From an uncultured Alphaproteobacteria bacterium (lineage in GTDB: Bacteria > Pseudomonadota > Alphaproteobacteria > Puniceispirillales > Puniceispirillaceae), in contig CAJYBL010000045.1 in assembly GCA_913064995.1 (NCBI GenBank), forward strand, positions 1 to 9,752: DNA of 9,752 bases. The letters are read 5' to 3'. Shown here one piece after another: positions 7,164-9,752 of this stretch (position 1 is its first letter; each line of letters begins with the position of its first letter). The notes under the pieces are model-generated. The model was not told the DNA's origin and did no database searches. It saw nothing but the letters and a program-made list of their open reading frames with translations. The translations under genes and the position numbers were made by a program.

Positions 7164-8615
7164 TTATTCCGGCTTACCAGAGGCAATATAGCTGGTTTTC
7201 ACAATTGTATAGAATTCTGCGGCATAGCTACCCTGTTCACGCGAGCCATAGGAGCTGTTGCCGCGCCCGCCAAATGGCACATGATAATCGGTGCCTGCGG
7301 TTGGCAGATTAATCGTAACAACACCAGTTTGGGCATTGCGACGGAAATGCGTTGCCCGCGCCAGCGAACGGGTGATGATTCCCGATGTGAGACCAAAATC
7401 AGTGTCATTTACGACATCCAGCGCCTCATCGTATGAGCCGACTTTGATGATACAGGCGATTGGCGCAAACATTTCTTCGCGATTGATGCGCCATCCATTT
7501 TTCGTGCCACCAATAACCGCAGGTGTCATGTAATAGCCATCATGATCACGGCTAACCGTCTCGCCGCCACACAGAACCTCGCCGCCTTCTTGTTTGGCTG
7601 TTTCCATCCATTGCAGGTTTTCGGCCAATTGTCCGGCGCTAACCACGGGGCCGATTTGTGTTCCATCAGCCAAAGCATGCCCAACCTTCATTGCCGATGC
7701 TGCGGCAACAAGCCGGTCAGCAAATTCGTCATGGATGGCTTCATGCACAACAAGCCGTGACGAGGCGGTGCATTTCTGTCCCGTTCCGCCAAAAGCGCCG
7801 CCAAGTGCGGTTGCCACGGCAAGATTAAGATCGCCATCATCCATAATGGCAAGCGCGTTCTTTGATCCCATTTCCATTTGAACTTTGGTAAGATTGGCAA
7901 TTGCAGCGGTGGCAATCTGTTTGCCAACATCCAGCGAACCGGTAAAGCTGATCGCGTTTATTGCTGGGCTTTCGACAAGTTTCTGGCCAATGCTGCCCCC
8001 CGGTCCCATCACCAGATTGAAAAGCCCATGCGGAATATCCTGACGCGAAATGATTTCGCTTAGGGCAACAGCCGAAGCCGGCACCAGATTTGCCGGTTTC
8101 CAGATGACCGCATTGCCAAAAGCCAGCGCTGGCGCAATTTTCCAGACAGCCGTTGCGGTTGGGAAATTCCAAGGGCTGATAATGGCAACAACCCCAACCG
8201 GTTCGCGCCGAACGTCAATTTCGATGCCGTCACGAACACTATCGGCCGTATCACCGATCTGACGAAGCACTTCAGCAGCATAATAAGTAAAGAACTGGCC
8301 AGCACGATAGATTTCACCAACACCTTCGGCTAATGGCTTGCCCTCTTCACGGCTGAGAAGGTTGCCAAGCTCGATGCGGCGTTCCATCAATTCATTGCCG
8401 ATATTCATCAAGATGGTTTGACGCGCCTCAAGACCAGTGACGGCCCATTTTTTCTGGGCGTTTTGGGCGGCTTCCAGGGCGCGGTCAAGTTGGGCGCTGT
8501 CGGCCTGCGCAAAATGGCCAATCTGATCGCTGAGGTCGGATGGGTTGATATTGGCAATTGTGCTTTGCCCATCGCACCACGCGCCTGCAATAAAATTCTG
8601 TCCGGTTTCTGACAT
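7164..8615 (-). CDS. Aldehyde dehydrogenase, alpha-ketoglutaric-semialdehyde-dehydrogenase-like
   Basis: This 483-residue protein is a complete aldehyde dehydrogenase: Asn150 in SPWNFP, Lys173 in WKPAN, FTGSLDVG (224-231), Glu248 in MEMGSKN, Cys282 in GGTGQKCTASSR, Glu381 in REEMFAP, and the end motif VPFGGRGNSSYGSREQG. The MEMGSKN, GQKCTASSR and SSYGSREQG forms differ from the enzyme at 2238-3674. They are those I associate with 2-oxoglutarate semialdehyde dehydrogenases of sugar-acid and hydroxyproline catabolism, which oxidise the semialdehyde to 2-oxoglutarate with NAD(P)+. Other omega-semialdehydes remain possible. It starts at the ATG at 8615, with a distant AAAGG as the only Shine-Dalgarno candidate, and is the first gene of the four-gene minus-strand operon; the M19-like gene follows after four bases. 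No usual partner of the sugar-acid pathways (dehydratase, epimerase) is visible here, so the pathway is unassigned. Confidence 0.94.
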   Translation of the reverse strand: MSETGQNFIAGAWCDGQSTIANINPSDLSDQIGHFAQADSAQLDRALEAAQNAQKKWAVTGLEARQTILMNIGNELMERRIELGNLLSREEGKPLAEGVGEIYRAGQFFTYYAAEVLRQIGDTADSVRDGIEIDVRREPVGVVAIISPWNFPTATAVWKIAPALAFGNAVIWKPANLVPASAVALSEIISRQDIPHGLFNLVMGPGGSIGQKLVESPAINAISFTGSLDVGKQIATAAIANLTKVQMEMGSKNALAIMDDGDLNLAVATALGGAFGGTGQKCTASSRLVVHEAIHDEFADRLVAAASAMKVGHALADGTQIGPVVSAGQLAENLQWMETAKQEGGEVLCGGETVSRDHDGYYMTPAVIGGTKNGWRINREEMFAPIACIIKVGSYDEALDVVNDTDFGLTSGIITRSLARATHFRRNAQTGVVTINLPTAGTDYHVPFGGRGNSSYGSREQGSYAAEFYTIVKTSYIASGKPE

Positions 8616-8635
8616 GGTCTCTCGCGCCTTTCATG

Positions 8636-8752
8636 CTACCAATATCTGCAATAATCCGCTTGATTGGCATGGGCCATGCTGACCGAAAGAGGGTTTGAAT
8701 ACAACCCCTTTACTTTATCCCGTTCGCGACGTGTTTTGGTAATAATTTGCAT
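8636..8752 (-). CDS. Possible 38-residue leader ORF upstream of the minus-strand operon
   Basis: An open frame on the minus strand runs from the ATG at 8752 to a TAG at 8636-8638, ending 20 bases before the aldehyde dehydrogenase ATG. The peptide begins MQIITKTRRERDKVKG and ends ADYCRYW; its first half is strongly basic. An AGGA lies 11 bases before the ATG, a little far for a good ribosome site. I do not recognise the peptide. It could be a small protein, a leader peptide whose translation affects the operon, or a chance frame. Confidence 0.25.
   Translation of the reverse strand: MQIITKTRRERDKVKGLYSNPLSVSMAHANQADYCRYW
8667..8679. promoter_or_regulatory. 13-bp dyad GCATGG-g-CCATGC
   Basis: Two perfect 6-base half-sites surround a single central base, 51 bases upstream of the aldehyde dehydrogenase start. 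It may be an operator for the minus-strand operon. It also lies inside the possible leader ORF, and a site this short can arise by chance. Confidence 0.25.
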
Positions 8753-8755
8753 AGC

Positions 8756-8784
8756 TTGTCTTTTCCTGATAAGCGGAATTTAAA
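8756..8784 (+). promoter_or_regulatory. Weak sigma-70-like promoter towards the second DMT gene
   Basis: TTGTCT at 8756-8761 and TTTAAA at 8779-8784 are spaced by 17 bases and each matches four of six consensus positions. Transcription would start around 8790-8792, exactly at the left edge of the 29-base palindrome, which would then lie over the start site or in the 5' leader. The hexamers alone are weak; the spacing and position make them worth noting. Confidence 0.25.
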
Positions 8785-8790
8785 TGATGC

Positions 8791-8819
8791 AAATATCAGG
8801 CTCGATGAGGCTGATATTT
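8791..8819. promoter_or_regulatory. 29-base near-perfect palindrome, likely operator or leader hairpin
   Basis: The left arm AAATATCAG (8791-8799) and right arm CTGATATTT (8811-8819) are perfect inverted copies. Inside them, after a G:G mismatch on each side, CTC (8801-8803) pairs with GAG (8807-8809) around GAT. Twelve base pairs in 29 bases far exceed chance expectation for one place. Flanking TGC (8788-8790) and GCA (8822-8824) can extend the pairing past a two-base T bulge. It lies 29 bases before the DMT start codon. As DNA it resembles an operator for a dimeric regulator; as RNA it could form a leader hairpin or a terminator-like structure ending in TTTTT. Confidence 0.6.
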
Positions 8820-8834
8820 TTGCAATTTCATGCA

Positions 8835-8839
8835 AAGGA
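8835..8839 (+). promoter_or_regulatory. Shine-Dalgarno site AAGGA
   Basis: AAGGA ends nine bases before the ATG at 8849 and supports that start. A second in-frame ATG at 8855 would sit further from this site. Confidence 0.6.
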
Positions 8840-8848
8840 CGGCGGCGA

Positions 8849-9752
8849 ATGAAAATGATCACTGATCGTATGTCGATGCCCTATTTCGCCCTTGGCGTTT
8901 TGGCTTTTGCAATGGGAATCATTCCCCTTAATGACGCATTGATTAAATTGATGAGTGGTGATGTTTCGCTTGGCCAGTTGGTTGCGTTGCGGGCAGTTAT
9001 GACTCTGATCATGCTGGGCATTTTCAGCCGCAGTATTCAGGCAATGTTTGAGCTACCAGCAAAGGTTTTCTTGCTGTTTTTCGCCCGTAGCATGTGTCTT
9101 GTGCTGGCGATGGTGCTGTTTTTTGTTTCGCTGGGAACGCTGCCGCTGGCAAATGTAATCGCTATTTTCTTCGTATCACCATTGATCATTACCATTTTGT
9201 CAGTGCCATTTCTTGGTGAAAAAATTGGCCTTCATCGTTTGGCCGCGGTATCGGCTGGTATGGCTGGGGTTTTGTTTATCATCCGGCCTGGCGGGGTTCA
9301 GTTTCAGGTGGAAACCCTGTTTGTTGTGATGTCCGCCTTTAGCTATGCCGCTTTTCAGATATGGACAAGACGCTTAAAATCGGTTGGTAATCTGTCGGGA
9401 ATGGTTGCGGTTCAACATATTTGCTATTTAACGATTGGCGCGGTGTTCATGCTGGTGAATATGATCTGGCCAGTTGATCAATCGGGCAATCCGACAGTTG
9501 ATTTTTTGCTTCGCGCGCCATCACTGATGTCTCTGACTAACCTTGGCTATTTGGTGATTTGCAGCTTTTCGGTTTTGCTGTTGTCCTATGCATCGTCCAA
9601 TGCTTACCGTTCGGTCGAGGCATCGGTAATTGCGCCATTTGAATACGTCGCGATTCCATTTGGAGTTTTCTGGGGTGTTGTGATCTGGGATGAATGGCCT
9701 GATCAGATGGCCATGAGTGGGATAACACTCATTCTGACGGGTGGGCTTTACA
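8849..9752 (+). CDS. DMT/EamA family transporter, 3' end missing
   Basis: The frame opens at the ATG at 8849 and stays open to the window edge, giving 301 residues without a stop. The hydrophobic pattern fits the 10-TM drug/metabolite transporter superfamily: helices at about 12-28, 42-60, 72-94, 96-118, 130-147, 155-172, 186-206, 228-250, 258-280 and from 288 on. The first EamA repeat has IPLNDALIKLMSGD at its start, the charged QLVALRAVMTL of TM2 and the PFLGEKIGLHR turn (120-130). The second has ASVIAPFEYVAIPFGVFWG (258-276) followed by WDEWPD. The protein must be nearly complete, as family members have about 290-310 residues. It is divergent from the ALDH/M19/DUF3726 operon and probably shares its control region, so it may move a compound made or used by that operon. 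Substrate unknown. Confidence 0.9.
   Translation, partial: MKMITDRMSMPYFALGVLAFAMGIIPLNDALIKLMSGDVSLGQLVALRAVMTLIMLGIFSRSIQAMFELPAKVFLLFFARSMCLVLAMVLFFVSLGTLPLANVIAIFFVSPLIITILSVPFLGEKIGLHRLAAVSAGMAGVLFIIRPGGVQFQVETLFVVMSAFSYAAFQIWTRRLKSVGNLSGMVAVQHICYLTIGAVFMLVNMIWPVDQSGNPTVDFLLRAPSLMSLTNLGYLVICSFSVLLLSYASSNAYRSVEASVIAPFEYVAIPFGVFWGVVIWDEWPDQMAMSGITLILTGGLY

Larger units (their letters stand above)
8616..8848. promoter_or_regulatory. Divergent control region between the minus-strand operon and the second DMT gene
   Basis: This 233-base region separates two divergent start codons, so it must contain promoters for both directions unless the minus-strand promoter lies within the right-hand gene. 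It holds a 13-base dyad GCATGG-g-CCATGC at 8667-8679, a weak hairpin at 8691-8707, a possible plus-strand promoter at 8756-8784, a 29-base palindrome at 8791-8819, and a Shine-Dalgarno site for the right-hand gene. Shared regulation of the operon and the transporter is inferred from this arrangement; no regulator gene is in the window. Confidence 0.55.

Noticed and set aside
7157..7186. TTG at 7186 as start of the M19-like gene
   Set aside because: It would overlap the ALDH by 23 bases and add nine residues, while the ATG at 7159 aligns with the N-terminal strand of the family and has GGAATAA upstream.
8691..8707. Hairpin GGGTTTG-aata-CAACCC in the divergent region
   Set aside because: The stem is about six pairs with a bulge and has no T-run, so it is too weak to call a terminator or attenuator.
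1..9752. Mobile elements, CRISPR arrays, tRNA or rRNA genes
   Set aside because: No transposase or integrase motif, terminal inverted repeat, regular direct repeat or RNA-gene consensus was seen on reading both strands.

Overview
The window is a dense metabolic locus from what looks like an alphaproteobacterium. GC content is moderate (about half), operons are tightly packed, and the class III aminotransferase, DMT/EamA exporters, aldehyde dehydrogenases, M19 dipeptidase-like protein and DUF3726 protein form a mixture I associate with marine alphaproteobacteria (Rhodobacterales or SAR116-like). The taxonomic placement is inference from protein flavour and composition; no rRNA, tRNA, phage, insertion sequence or CRISPR array is present.

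Layout. (A) Positions 1-3674, plus strand: the 3' part of a PLP-dependent omega-aminotransferase (5' end outside the window), 15 bases later a DMT/EamA transporter, then a 174-base spacer with a possible promoter and a 14-bp dyad, then an NAD(P)-dependent aldehyde dehydrogenase with a strong Shine-Dalgarno site. (B) Positions 3675-3743: a short spacer between convergent genes with two small hairpins. (C) Positions 3744-8615, minus strand, transcribed from right to left: a second aldehyde dehydrogenase (alpha-ketoglutaric-semialdehyde-dehydrogenase-like), an M19 dipeptidase-fold protein, a 589-residue protein of unknown function, and a DUF3726 protein. Gaps are 4 and 39 bases, then a 4-base overlap, so this is very probably one operon. 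(D) Positions 8616-8848: a divergent control region with a 29-base palindrome (8791-8819), a 13-base dyad (8667-8679) and a possible 38-codon leader ORF. (E) Positions 8849-9752, plus strand: a second DMT/EamA transporter that runs off the window end.

How the parts may work together. The aminotransferase would turn an omega-amino compound into an aldehyde and the neighbouring aldehyde dehydrogenase would oxidise it to a carboxylate, a standard amine-catabolism pair, with a DMT carrier for substrate or product. The convergent operon carries its own aldehyde dehydrogenase and three poorly understood proteins. Its M19 member lacks three of the usual metal-binding residues (HxD and the bridging Glu) while keeping the His-His pair, so it is unlikely to be an ordinary dipeptidase. 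The ALDH / M19-like / 589-aa / DUF3726 block is the most likely place for undescribed biochemistry here. No substrate can be assigned from the sequence alone.
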